From: Conidiobolus incongruus B7586
Taxonomy: Eukaryota > Entomophthoromycota > Entomophthoromycetes > Entomophthorales > Conidiobolaceae
Direction of reading: 5' to 3'
Assembly: GCA_000697335.1 (NCBI GenBank)
Contig: JNEM01006326.1
Span: 1 to 17,353, forward strand
DNA: 17,353 nucleotides
In this document: one piece after another, positions 1 to 9,491 of the stretch
Layout of the letters: each line of letters starts with the position of its first letter
How positions within the stretch are numbered: the stretch's first letter is position 1
Translations under genes and position numbers: made by a program
Notes under the pieces: model-generated
Seen by the model: the letters and a program-made list of their open reading frames with translations, nothing else
Database searches by the model: none
Told to the model about the DNA's origin: nothing

Positions 1-352
1 ATAATTTAAGAAAACTTATTATTTTATATAATAATTATAAAATATATTAAGTTAAAGTTATAAAGAATTCTCTAATTAAAAATAATTAGAAAAAATTATT
101 ATATTTAATATATTCTTTAAATTATAACCAATTTAATTATAATTGTTTTAGTTAATAAAATATCAAATTTTTGTTATTAATAAAAAATTATTTTTTGTGT
201 TAGAAGTTTGTTAAAAATATAACAAAAAATTATTATTAATAAAAGAAAATATTGATTTTAAATTATATATTTATTTTTCTATATTTTATATTAAAATGTT
301 TATTTTTTTCAATTGAAAAAAATTCCCATTATTTATATTACAGAGTGATATA
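1..352 (-). mobile_element. Left, inverted copy of the decayed LINE
   Basis: This stretch matches the reverse complement of about 16166-16580, with gaps; by eye most positions agree. Shared landmarks include TTTCAATTGAAAAAA followed by ATTCCCATTATTTA at 308-335 (16184-16210 on the other strand), TATTCTTTA.ATTATAACC near 111-129, and TTTAAGAAAAC at 6-16. The right copy carries reverse-transcriptase-like coding on the plus strand, so this copy runs on the minus strand and leaves the window at base 1. The right copy has about 50 extra bases in the middle. Both copies lose similarity at the same inner boundary, near 350 here. Only the region before the reverse transcriptase core lies inside the window, and it has no open frame. 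Confidence 0.6.
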
Positions 353-479
353 ATAGATAAGATTCTTATTAATATATTGGAATAATGATTATCTTTTGTA
401 ATGTTATTTTACCTTATATAATCTCAATATATAAGAAATTCATATTATTTGAATTTATATTAATCAATTATATATCTAA

Positions 480-825
480 CTAAACATTGTAGTTCCTCTA
501 TGGGTATTATGAATGGTGTAATATGAGGGGCAATGGCTATTGTTGTCTCCTAATAGTAGGTAAGTGTATTTGATGGTTTATTGGCTAAAGTGGTGTTTGG
601 AGTAATACTTGGCTAAGCATTCAAAAGCATTGGATAGTCATTAAGACTAATCTTTAGATAGGGAAGTTGTTAGTGATTAGTTGTTTCAATGTGTAAAGGT
701 TACTTGCAATACTACAACATGTGTCGCAAGTAATGATCAATTAAGTTAAAGGTTCCTTATAGAATAGAAATCCAAGGTTAGAAATGGTGTAAAGGGTAGC
801 ACTTTGGAATCTCACAATATGCTAA
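480..825. other. G-rich island without an open frame
   Basis: The plus strand is unusually rich in G and T here compared with the A/T spacers on both sides. No frame is open. Two small hairpins can be drawn: TAGTC/GACTA at 635-649, and TTACTTGC/GCAAGTAA at 700-707 and 726-733. A TGGC.(A)AGTGG string near 583 resembles a Pol III A box, but there is no good B box. The island ends just before a TA microsatellite. It could be a non-coding RNA, a short dispersed element, or a heavily decayed membrane-protein gene (one frame reads as hydrophobic segments with repeated TAG and TGA). I cannot decide between these. Confidence 0.3.
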
Positions 826-829
826 AATT

Positions 830-831
<2 letters not shown>

Positions 832-866
<35 letters not shown>
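832..866. repeat. (TA)n microsatellite
   Basis: An uninterrupted alternating A/T dinucleotide tract of about 17 units. The flanking region 867-1175 is A/T spacer in which I see no gene. Confidence 0.95.
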
Positions 867-867
<1 letters not shown>

Positions 868-1175
868 TTTATATCAATATTATATTTAAAAATTTTAAAA
901 TGTATATTAATACTATTAAAATATTTAATTTAAATTCATGATATTATTGATAAAAAAATTTAAAGATGACTGGTGAAATTTCAAGTAAACTTAATAAATT
1001 TAATAATAATTTTTAAAACACTATTAAAGCCTAAAAAATTGGCTAAAATCATGTGAAATTCAATAATTTAAAATTTCGTCCCCTAAGTTCACCAATATAA
1101 CCATTAAGTTATTAATTATAACTATTAAATTAATTCGATATATTAAATAATATAATTTAATTTTAAAATTATCAG

Positions 1176-2503
1176 ATGAATGAAAGTATAAAAAGGATTA
1201 AATTTAATATTCCGTGCAATGTTAATTGTAATCATTCTAGTTGTATACTTAATTCTGTTCATTCAATTCAGAAAAACGTATTATTCTTTTATGTTAAGCT
1301 TAAAAGTTTCAACTTACTAATAGTTTGATTTTTAGATAAATTCTTTTTCTAACATTATATTTAAAAATATTCAACTGGAATTTTGCGAAGTATATAATAA
1401 TTCCAAACTATCTAGTCAAGAAAGAAATCCTTATTTTAATAACCATCAAATATTGGCTAACGGTTCAATAATAGGTAATTATTCAGTATTCAGTATTAGA
1501 ATTTATCCTAAAAATTATTTTATTGAATATTTAATAACCAATATAAAAAAACTATTTTAGATGTTTGTAATTTTAGCAGTCACTCGAATTTTAAAGAACA
1601 TAAACATAATACTATTGATAGAGTGGGTGATAATTATGATGTAGCTCATAGCCTTAATAATAGTTATAGCCATCTACCAATTCAAGAGTTGGATACTGCT
1701 CCGCAAGGTGTTGAACTGAATAGAATATCGACAGGTAATTTGAATATACCCAAATTAGATTTGTGACTAATCGTTAGGTATTAGGTACTATTACTTCTGA
1801 GAGTGTCTATCAGCTCGACGAATCGAGTATAGGAAATTTATCTTTGGAGTCCGCTAGAGCATATTTGACAAAAGCGATCCAACTGCTGAAAAAGTCATCA
1901 GCGCCGAGTTCTGCCGATCGATCTACTTTGATTGGTCGATCTAACGCTTCCCTCATTCCCTTGGATTATCGATCTCCGGTACCTCCAGCCCAAGATGTTT
2001 TGAACTGGCTGTCCAAGCAGGATTCTGGTAAACAAATCCGTCCAAATTTCCAGCGCAGTGATACTAATTCTTCGCTGTCTTCGTATCATCTTGTCAACCA
2101 ATCCCCTATTTCGCCGCCGGGCAATCGTGACACATTTAAGCGATCTGCTGCTGAAATCACACCGATCATGATGACGATGCCGATGAAGTACCCTCGACAT
2201 TCATCTCGCGATGTAACGTCAGATTCGAGCCAGGACCATCATATGACAGCACCCCCTCCGCAGCGACCGCCCGTGTCCCCGTCGCTATTACGACGCCACG
2301 CAACCGCCACCCACGAGCCCAAGTACGCACTGACTGAGTGGGACCAACACCTCCAAATCATCAAAGACCAAGAGGAAGCGTATGAAACGGTGACAGAATC
2401 GCCTGCGAGTTCGCCCAAACCCACAGCCGAAATCACCCAGAAGGACTACGATTCCGCATCCACTACGAGTTTGGAGAATCCATTAGCAGAATTTGGGAAA
2501 TGA
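1176..2503 (+). CDS. Four-exon gene, 377-residue Ser/Pro/Thr-rich protein of unknown function
   Basis: Proposed exons are 1176-1277, 1336-1474, 1561-1734 and 1785-2503. The introns are 58, 86 and 50 bases, begin GTATTA, GTAATT and GTAATT, and end TTTTAG, TTTTAG and ATTAG; the first has a TACTAA branch site. The phases agree and give 377 residues plus stop. The first three exons are A/T-rich and encode Asn- and Ser-rich sequence. Exon 4 is much richer in GC and encodes a likely disordered tail with Ser runs, PPPQRPPVSPS and many SP or TP pairs. A short amphipathic stretch, LESARAYLTKAIQLLKK, lies near its start. No domain is recognised. The 5' end is the weak part. Another ATG at 1219 opens a hydrophobic segment, MLIVIILVVYLILFIQF, which would need a different splice (for instance to an acceptor near 1415) and would make it a membrane protein. 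Exons 3 and 4 are well supported and exon 1 is not. Confidence 0.6.
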
Positions 2504-2896
2504 TCAACCATTATTAGATTATTCATGCTCATTTTAAAATTGAATACTTTTATAGACCGTTAAAAATCATTATTATATTCATTCATATTAAATATTGAAT
2601 TAGCAATAATTTTACTATTTTTTTTATTTTATACAAATCTTTAGGTATTGTTTTTAATTGTTGTGTTATATAATAAGTTTTGCAAATATTGATCATTGTC
2701 AGAAAAGTACTCGTAATATGATATAGTAAATTATTTATTAATCCTGCTCTTTAACATATTGAGACTGTATGTCTTAAAGCTTATTTACTCTTGAGACGTT
2801 GTAGCAGAATATCCAGAAAGTTTAAATAGTTGACTTGGTGAATGAATAGGATTTGGTTAAAATTTAACAAAGAGAACAAAGAGTATTTTTTTAACT

Positions 2897-3130
2897 ATGG
2901 ACCAACAAAGCCAGCCTGAATCAGAAATAGTATTGACTTAACTATCGAATTGAGATGGAGGAGTAATTTTGAATTGCAACACTAATGATTGAATAATTGT
3001 TATCCTTTATTAAAATTTAACTGAGGTTATTATATTAGGAGAATTAAAAATTGCGATTATTGTTTTTATAGGGTTTGGTGGATTGAAAAGTATATTTAAC
3101 AAAGGATTTGAAGATAATAAGAATGAATAA
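2897..3130 (+). pseudogene. Possible remnant of a membrane-protein exon
   Basis: One frame from an ATG reads as protein-like sequence of 77 codons, including hydrophobic stretches such as ELKIAIIVFIGFGGLKSIF, but it is crossed by four in-frame stops. The pattern loosely recalls the first two helices of a seven-helix receptor. This is weak, because random A/T-rich DNA also gives hydrophobic codons. The rest of 2504-3355 is A/T spacer, except that one frame near 3223-3298 is open and protein-like (ending in INIAPAIIKYTIMS). No gene model can be built. Confidence 0.2.
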
Positions 3131-3142
3131 TAAGTAATAGAA

Positions 3143-3171
3143 TATTTTATATTGGCAGTCAATATAAAATA
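3143..3171. repeat. Perfect 12-bp inverted repeat with 5-base loop
   Basis: TATTTTATATTG at 3143-3154 and its exact reverse complement at 3160-3171 enclose GCAGT. It lies between the two converging genes at 1176-2503 (plus) and 3356-3571 (minus), about 185 bases past the stop of the minus-strand gene. It might act in 3' end formation, or be chance in A/T-rich DNA. Confidence 0.5.
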
Positions 3172-3355
3172 GATTTTAATATTGAAAAATACTAAAAATA
3201 TTTATTTAATTTTTCAAGTTGGTGATAAGTTTAAAAATGCGTTGGATGATATGATCAACATAGCTCCAGCAATAATAAAATACACCATTATGTCCTAAGC
3301 GCGACTTTGACATTGAATTGATAAGTTAGAAAAACTACTAATACACTATTGAGAG

Positions 3356-3571
3356 TTATTGAATTGACATTTTACTCAAACTGAGATGAGGATAGGGAGT
3401 TCTTGGAGGGTTAGAATTACCAGCATTCAAGTGGTTGGGAGCCGAGGAAGGTTCGACGAAGGTGAGACCAGCGGGAGCGTTGCCACGAGCCTTACCCTCG
3501 CTGAAGGAGGGGCCTCTGGTGCGGAAGATAGGAGTGGTAGGAGTAGTGGGGGTATTGCAGCTGGAGTTCAT
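3356..3571 (-). CDS. Small single-exon gene, 71-residue protein of unknown function
   Basis: The frame starts at ATG 3571-3569 and ends at TAA 3358-3356. The protein begins MNSSCNTPTTPTTPIFRTRG, is rich in Pro, Ser, Thr, Asn and Gly, has no membrane segment or signal peptide, and is likely disordered. A central stretch, FSEGKARGNAPAGLTFVEP, is less repetitive and could be a short conserved motif. Two things argue that it is real. Codons prefer C or G endings (AAC, TCC, ATC, TTC, AAG, GTC) in a genome where neutral DNA is A/T, which usually marks strong expression. A TATA box lies 50 bases upstream. I do not recognise the family. Overlapping plus-strand frames lack such support. Confidence 0.7.
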   Translation of the reverse strand: MNSSCNTPTTPTTPIFRTRGPSFSEGKARGNAPAGLTFVEPSSAPNHLNAGNSNPPRTPYPHLSLSKMSIQ

Positions 3572-3620
3572 AGTATTGAGAATTGACAGTGTTCTAACGT
3601 CTTCAACTTACCTCACTCCA

Positions 3621-3628
3621 TATTTATA
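3621..3628 (-). promoter_or_regulatory. TATA box of the 71-residue gene
   Basis: TATAAATA on the minus strand, 49 bases before the ATG at 3571. This leaves room for a start site and a short leader. Further upstream, 3672-3688 holds AGGG and CCCCT flanking an A run; CCCCT resembles the fungal stress response element. A CCAAT motif lies at 3853-3861. Only the TATA box is well placed; the others are inference. Confidence 0.6.
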
Positions 3629-4034
3629 CCCTCATTTCCATGACATTTGGTGTGACATTCATAAACTCCTTAGGGAAAAAAATCCCCTTGGATAACATTT
3701 AACAAAACAAAAATTAATTTTAAATTGCCAATTTGTTACTCGAAATAAATTATTCCACACATTGACACCTTCTATCAAGTTTATTGTAAAAATTGAATAT
3801 TTGACATCAACTGCAACTTTCGACCTAAATTACGTAGTACAGATTACTATTCCAACCAATCACATCCTTAAATGAATACCATTACCATCACATCTGTAAC
3901 TTTTTCAACCGAAATTGAAAGATCGTGTGAAACAACATGTGCTGATTTCATTAATGTTACCAAAAAACCTTCAAATTTCTGTAGCCTAATCAAATTTCAG
4001 CCCTATTTTATTGCTTTGTTAACGCCCGATCTAA

Positions 4035-4053
4035 CCTCGTTTAAAGGACGAGG
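4035..4053. repeat. 6-bp hairpin in upstream spacer
   Basis: CCTCGT at 4035-4040 and ACGAGG at 4048-4053 flank TTAAAGG. It lies in 3640-4090, a stretch a little richer in GC than the spacer after it and upstream of the minus-strand small gene, so it may be part of a long promoter. From 4091 to 5007 I see only A/T spacer. Confidence 0.35.
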
Positions 4054-5007
4054 GAATATCCTAAAGGGAGTGGAATTATTTTATGCTTGAATCTCTGGAT
4101 TTTTTTGGTGATTATATAAAATAACTAATACCGTTAAATTTCACTATGTTTGAAATTAAAGAAAAAATAATACTAAAATTTACTAAATATTATTAATTTT
4201 TATAGTGGTAAAAAATTAGATGAATAAAAAATGTTACTCATTAAATAAAACATTACTAGAAGTATGATAATTCTAAATGATATTTTTTCATAATATTCTT
4301 TATTCTTCAGAAAGTTTAAATATTTGTAACATTTAAAAGAATTAATCTGAGCTAGACAGTCTCCATTTAATTATTGAATCTAATATTTAAGAATTAGAGT
4401 TTGTTACCAATAATAAAGATATTTCTTAGGATCTTATACTAATTTTAAAAATCTGGATTTTGGATAATATTCAAGGAGTTATTGTAATGAGTATTGTTTA
4501 TTTTTGAAATTGATAATGTGGTCAAATTTTCAATACACTATTACTCTTAGTGCCTAAACAACTATCATCCAAAAATTTTGATTTTAATCAATTCTAAATC
4601 CCATAGTTTTTTCCAATTCATTTGATAACTATTTAAATTAACGTTCTGCATCGATCCAAATAATATTATATCAATAACCAATGAATAAAATAAATATATA
4701 TTAAATAGCGATTTCCGATATAAATAAATTATAAGAGGCTATAGATTTAACAGGAGAAAGTAATAATCAAAATTTTTTTAAAATATATCAATCTTAATAG
4801 AATATAATTGAATACTTTTTTCTACACAACATTATCAATTTAATTGCTGAAACCAGTTTATCAACTATTATTAATATTTCAGAAACTTTAAATAAAAATG
4901 AGTAATAATAATATTAATAGCTCTATATTTTCAAATGTAATTGTAATATTTTAGATATATAACTGATAACTCTAATCATTCATATTGTAATTATATTCAT
5001 TTTTTGA

Positions 5008-5340
5008 ATGAAAAGTAATAATAACTTTGACCTAGTATTAAAATACACTTATGGTGAAGTTAGATTAACTCATACCAGATTGCATGCCTCAAAAGCTGAC
5101 GATTTCATAACTTTAGAAGAACTAATTGACGAAGTAATTTCCAATTATTCTTAATATCACTGAATAATAACGGTATGAATTTAGAAAACTTTAAAAAACA
5201 ACTACAACTACCACATTTATATTGGATTTGGTTTTGGTTTGGTTTTTAATATTTGTTCCCAACCATTGCAGTTTATGCTTAGCTGAGAGTGGGAGTTGCG
5301 ACAATGTACTCCTAGATTAATCATATAGTTTATTTATTAA
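5008..5340 (+). pseudogene. Coding-like remnant, family not recognised
   Basis: From ATG 5008 a frame reads MKSNNNFDLVLKYTYGEV and stays open to a GTAATT at 5133, which could be a donor. After a possible acceptor, TTTAG near 5182, the same phase reads a hydrophobic stretch containing IYIGFGFGLVFNICSQPLQF, then meets a stop and continues protein-like (EWELRQCTPRLII) with further stops. It could be the 5' part of the decayed gene that follows, or a separate dead membrane-protein gene. I do not recognise it. Confidence 0.25.
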
Positions 5341-5371
5341 TATATTGAAATAGTTTGGATTTTGTCAATAA

Positions 5372-6198
5372 TCTAAAAATGGAATATTAATAAGACCTAA
5401 ATCGAGATCTTGGGAAATCGTACACTGTAAATTAATGTTGATAATTTATGATAGATTCGTTAGGGTTGTGATAGGGTCTCCCGATTTGGTAATGCTATAT
5501 CGTTTAATATTCTGATAGTTTATTTTAATATATAGTGATATAGTTTTTGCAAGATTGGGGATTATTAGAAAATGTAACCACTAATATTTATGCAATCAAC
5601 TCAATTGACCATCCTTAATTTTTAATTAGATGATCTGCTTTCAAGACTTTCCAGTATTACTGTCGCCACCTATCCGTTACCAAACAGAGATTCAACTAGA
5701 ACTTAAAAAACCTTGGAAAGTTTATTAGTTCCTGAAACAGTTTTTAAATGTTTGTTTAATCATGATTTCAGTACCTTTAAAGTAATTTTTATATTAATTC
5801 TTTAATGATTATTGTTAATTGATATTAAGTTCAACTCATTTACAGTATTCCGAATTCTAATGGATTGTTCCCGTACAATGGTATTAATTGCTTGGGCCAT
5901 AAGTTGAAATTGTTGCTCAAAGACAAGAATTTGAAGGATCTTAAGAAGGTGTCAATACCTTATGCTGTAAATATACTCATATCAAAGCTATTAAAATCTA
6001 AATTAATTATTGTAGATTTCAAGTTTGCGTAAAATGACACCTAATTATATTTATCAATTCATCCAAATGCTATTTTGTGTGGATAAAACAGGTATCAATT
6101 ATAAAATTATTTTCCCATCTGTTCAATTTGTTTAAAAATTTTTATATGGCATAGATATGGTAAAACTATTCAATAACTGTGAATTGATTGGAGACTAA
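5372..6198 (+). pseudogene. Decayed multi-exon gene, leucine-rich-repeat-like
   Basis: The 3' end is clear: exons 5846-5966, 6016-6091 and 6155-6198 join in phase through introns of 49 and 63 bases with GT-AG ends. They encode a Leu/Lys-rich C-terminus (LKDLKKVSIPYA, then LRKMTPNYIYQFIQML) ending at TAA 6196-6198. Upstream, protein-like segments with regular leucines lie in different frames: 5372-5515, 5550-5612, 5629-5705 (DLLSRLSSITVATYPLP) and 5713-5781 (LESLLVPETVFKCLF). They are separated by stops and by at least one frame change that no good intron removes. The leucine spacing resembles the repeats of fungal F-box/LRR proteins, but no F-box is visible. The three last exons could still be expressed; the 5' part looks broken. 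Confidence 0.4.
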
Positions 6199-6248
6199 CT
6201 TGTTTTATTAGGTTAATAACTATCCGTTTCTTAACAGATCATACTACA

Positions 6249-6634
6249 ATGACAACAATAAGCACTATTTCTATCAATATAATAACATTAGCGATCGCAA
6301 CTTATATCCCACGAAATTAATTATAATTGATCATACTGAAAAGTCAGTACTTGACTGTTTCTACGTTATTATTTACAATCTCAGCGTTTCAGCATGGTAA
6401 ATCCATCATATGTTCTACGCAATTTGCTACTAGCTCTATTCTAGGGGCTATGCTAATTCCCCATCCAAAACCATCAAAAATTAAAAATTGGGTGTTAAAT
6501 TCAAATTTGAAAATTTCCCTACAGTAATCCCATTCGAATATCCCCCAAACAATACCATAATAATTAGCCTTGGACCTTTAACGAATTTAAAACTTGGGAA
6601 AAGTAGGAATCTTATTCCAATTCTTTTAATATAA
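6249..6634 (+). pseudogene. Decayed inosine/uridine-preferring nucleoside hydrolase
   Basis: Members of this family cleave the N-glycosidic bond of nucleosides and bind Ca2+ through an N-terminal DTDPGxDD loop. Three family blocks appear in order but in changing frames. ATG 6249 opens a hydrophobic leader (MTTISTISINIITLAIAT), followed in another frame near 6312 by KLIIIDHTEKSVLD, where the family has KVIIDTDPGxDD. Near 6440, SILGAMLIPHPKP sits where the family has GLGGxxLPxP. From 6529, TIIISLGPLTNL matches the strongly conserved TLVALGPLTNLAL block. The Ca2+ loop has lost most of its aspartates, and the gene stops at TAA 6632-6634, well short of the usual 300 or more residues. It is a dead, truncated copy. 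The leader suggests the ancestor was secreted. It starts about 50 bases after the LRR-like remnant. Confidence 0.65.
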
Positions 6635-9423
6635 ATACAATAATTAAAAAGACTAAAATTTAGTATTATATTCAAAAATAGAACTAATGAACTATAATAT
6701 CAGTTAATATAACTGTTTATTAATTATTGCCTATTACTGAAATATTTAATCTTGAATTTTATTGATAAAAATGACTCAAAATATTATATATTATTGATAA
6801 CAATATTTCAATAAAAATTACATTAATTTGAATATTGTTCCAAATTTGAAATGGATATTATTAGATATAATAATTTATTATAATATCGATTAATAATTAT
6901 ATATTTGAAAATTTTATTTATTTTTGAAAAAATAATTTTATTATATAATGTTTATGAAAATTTATAATTTAGTATTTTACTATTAAATGATCAAAATTAT
7001 AATATTTGACCATATGTTTATTTAGTACCTATTTTTATTTTCAATTTGATAAATATTTTAAATTGATTCTATTTATATTGAGTAATGTTTGACACTTAAA
7101 TTGGGCTGGAATGAAAATAAATTGAATAATGTTATAAAATTTAAGTCAGGTAAAGGTAATTTTTTAACTTGATATGCTATTCTAATCAATTTCAATCTGT
7201 GAATTTTCAATAATATGATTAAAAGCTTAAAATATTCTTTGAATCATGTTTTGAAATGTTACCATTTATTATAATATTTCCGAAATTTTTAATATTAAGA
7301 CTTTTGATTATATTAATTTGAAATATTTATTAAACATTAAAACATATAATTTTAAATATTTAAAAGTAAAAATTACTTCTTATACCTTTTTTATTATATT
7401 ATTATATATTTCACAATACGATAAATCTAATAATCATATTATCCAACTTCTTTGATTTATCATTTTGATCTTTTTATCCATAATATTTTAACTAAATAAA
7501 AATATAAATCAAAGTTATATATAAGAATATAATTGAAAAACAATGTTGTTAAATATATAAGATTAATAACTTTGAATATTTAAATAATTATTTAAACATA
7601 TTTTAGATATTTATTTTTTTCAATAATATATCTTTTTTTGACAAAATATCAAATATATAGGAAAAAATAATAATTTAGAATTCAAATATATAGTTTATAT
7701 TTGTAAGCATAGTGATAAAGTACCAATATAGTACAGAGGAAGACTTAATATAAAAGTAGCGTGGCACGAAATGTGACAATATAGGGTGGAAATGTAAACA
7801 AAGTTTAATTAAGCTTCGAACTACAATGAGTCACTGATATATTAAGATTTATATTAGGTGGTGCCAATATACTATAATATTGACAGAATATAGTCTTAAT
7901 TTTAGAAGTAATAAAAAAGTAATAAATAGTAAGAATTGAGAGAAAAAGAGGAACCTAGTTTATTAGATAATTCAATATTATTTATATAATTAATTCAACC
8001 ATAAAAGTATAAATTAATCATATAATTTATAGTTAATTGAATTATATAGAAGTATATATAAGAATTTAGAGAACTAGTCTCTTAACAATATTATAAATAA
8101 TAATATAAAAATATAATTTGAATTGTTATTGTTATATTTCATATTGCAATATAATATTATTAATATATAAAATAATTTTGAATTAATGATTGATTTTATA
8201 TATTATAAGATATGATATATAATGCTATTATTGTATATTATTGGTTATATAACTATAAAAAAATGGCTAACAATGACTTAAATTATTAATAATAAATCAA
8301 TGGATAGTACTATTTATATTTAAATATTTAATTATATTTAATAATTTAAACATTAAAAGCTTTTAAAATTAATGCAAAAACTAGAATATATATTGAAACT
8401 TAAATATTTATGTAAAAAAGCATTATATAATATTATATAATACATATTCTATCATTAATTAATTGAAATATTAAAGCTTAAATTTGAAACATTTTTTATC
8501 ATAGTGTTTCTTTAATAATGAGTAATAATCTAAAATGTTCAAAATTTATAACTATTTGATTCAGAATTAATTTAGTCACATTTGTTTAATCAATAGTTAA
8601 AAAACTTTATAAATCACAATCAATTTATTAATACAATGTAAAATATATGAATAATATATCTATTAATAAAAATTGAATAGGGATCTAATCAATTATTACT
8701 ACTCAATTTCCGCACTAATATCAACAAACTGTAATATTCTATGTTGGAGTATTCAAATATATTTTTTGATAAGGATTGGTTTTATTAAACACTTCAAAAG
8801 TATCAATTTAACAATGTACAGTATATGTAAAATGTAGGCACCAAATTTAGATCACTCTAAAATAAAAATAATAATAGTTTAACCCATTTTACTATAAATT
8901 ATTGATGTGTACACTCAATTGTCCCAAATTTCATACATACATCTGATGATAAAACAAGTAAAATTTTTAGATTTTTTGAAGTTATAAATCAAAAAAATGT
9001 AATTCCCTATTTGGTTTTAAATATTGGTAAAAATAATAAGAAAATTATATATAATATAAAGTGGAGAATTATTAGATATACTTTAATTTCTTGCTAAAGT
9101 TTATATATAGGTAGATTTGTACAATTGTAAGTCACGGTAATTTTTAATATTTCATATTAATAATAATAAAAATATCATTTTTATATTTTATTTTAAACAT
9201 ATACTCTATTATAGATCTTTAAAATTCATTTAATAATATCACAATTTCTTTGAAGTGTTTTAGTAATCATGACAATTAATTCAAACATTTCAAAATTATC
9301 CAAATAAACTTGATTAATCCAGGAACAAATAAAATTCCTTATAAATAGCTACTAGAAAATGGATGACATCACAAATCTCATAGAATACCCCTTATTCAAA
9401 ATTGTTATAATAAGAACCTGAGG
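6635..9423. other. Long A/T spacer without genes
   Basis: Nearly 2.8 kb of very A/T-rich DNA with no frame that looks coding. The only clear change of texture is 7705-7960, which is richer in G and C and has no open frame; see the findings. Just before the protease gene, 9363-9370 (TGACATCA) is one base from a cAMP-response-type site, and 9388-9392 (CCCCT) fits a stress response element. These may belong to the protease promoter, but that is inference. Confidence 0.6.
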
Positions 9424-9430
9424 TATAAAA
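9424..9430 (+). promoter_or_regulatory. TATA box of the pepsin-like gene
   Basis: TATAAAA lies 61 bases before the ATG at 9492, with no other ATG between them. The spacing resembles that of the small minus-strand gene at 3571, which supports both start choices. Confidence 0.55.
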
Positions 9431-9491
9431 ATAAATTGAACAGTGTTATTCTAATAATTTTTGAACAATACTGACACTAAAAATAGCAGAG

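Noticed and set aside
1898-2436. Two minus-strand frames inside exon 4
   Set aside because: They are shadows of the GC-rich exon; the plus-strand frame is longer and joins upstream exons in phase.
3435-3695. 86-codon plus-strand frame (and 3386-3586) over the small gene
   Set aside because: These frames are antisense to the codon-biased, TATA-equipped minus-strand frame and show no domain.
3872-4090. 72-codon plus-strand frame
   Set aside because: No recognised motif, no codon bias and no promoter; it lies in the likely upstream region of the minus-strand gene. A chance frame is more likely.
7813-7821. Pol III B-box or tRNA T-loop (GTTCGAAGC on the minus strand)
   Set aside because: The flanks do not pair as a T-arm and no acceptor stem, anticodon arm or A box fits.
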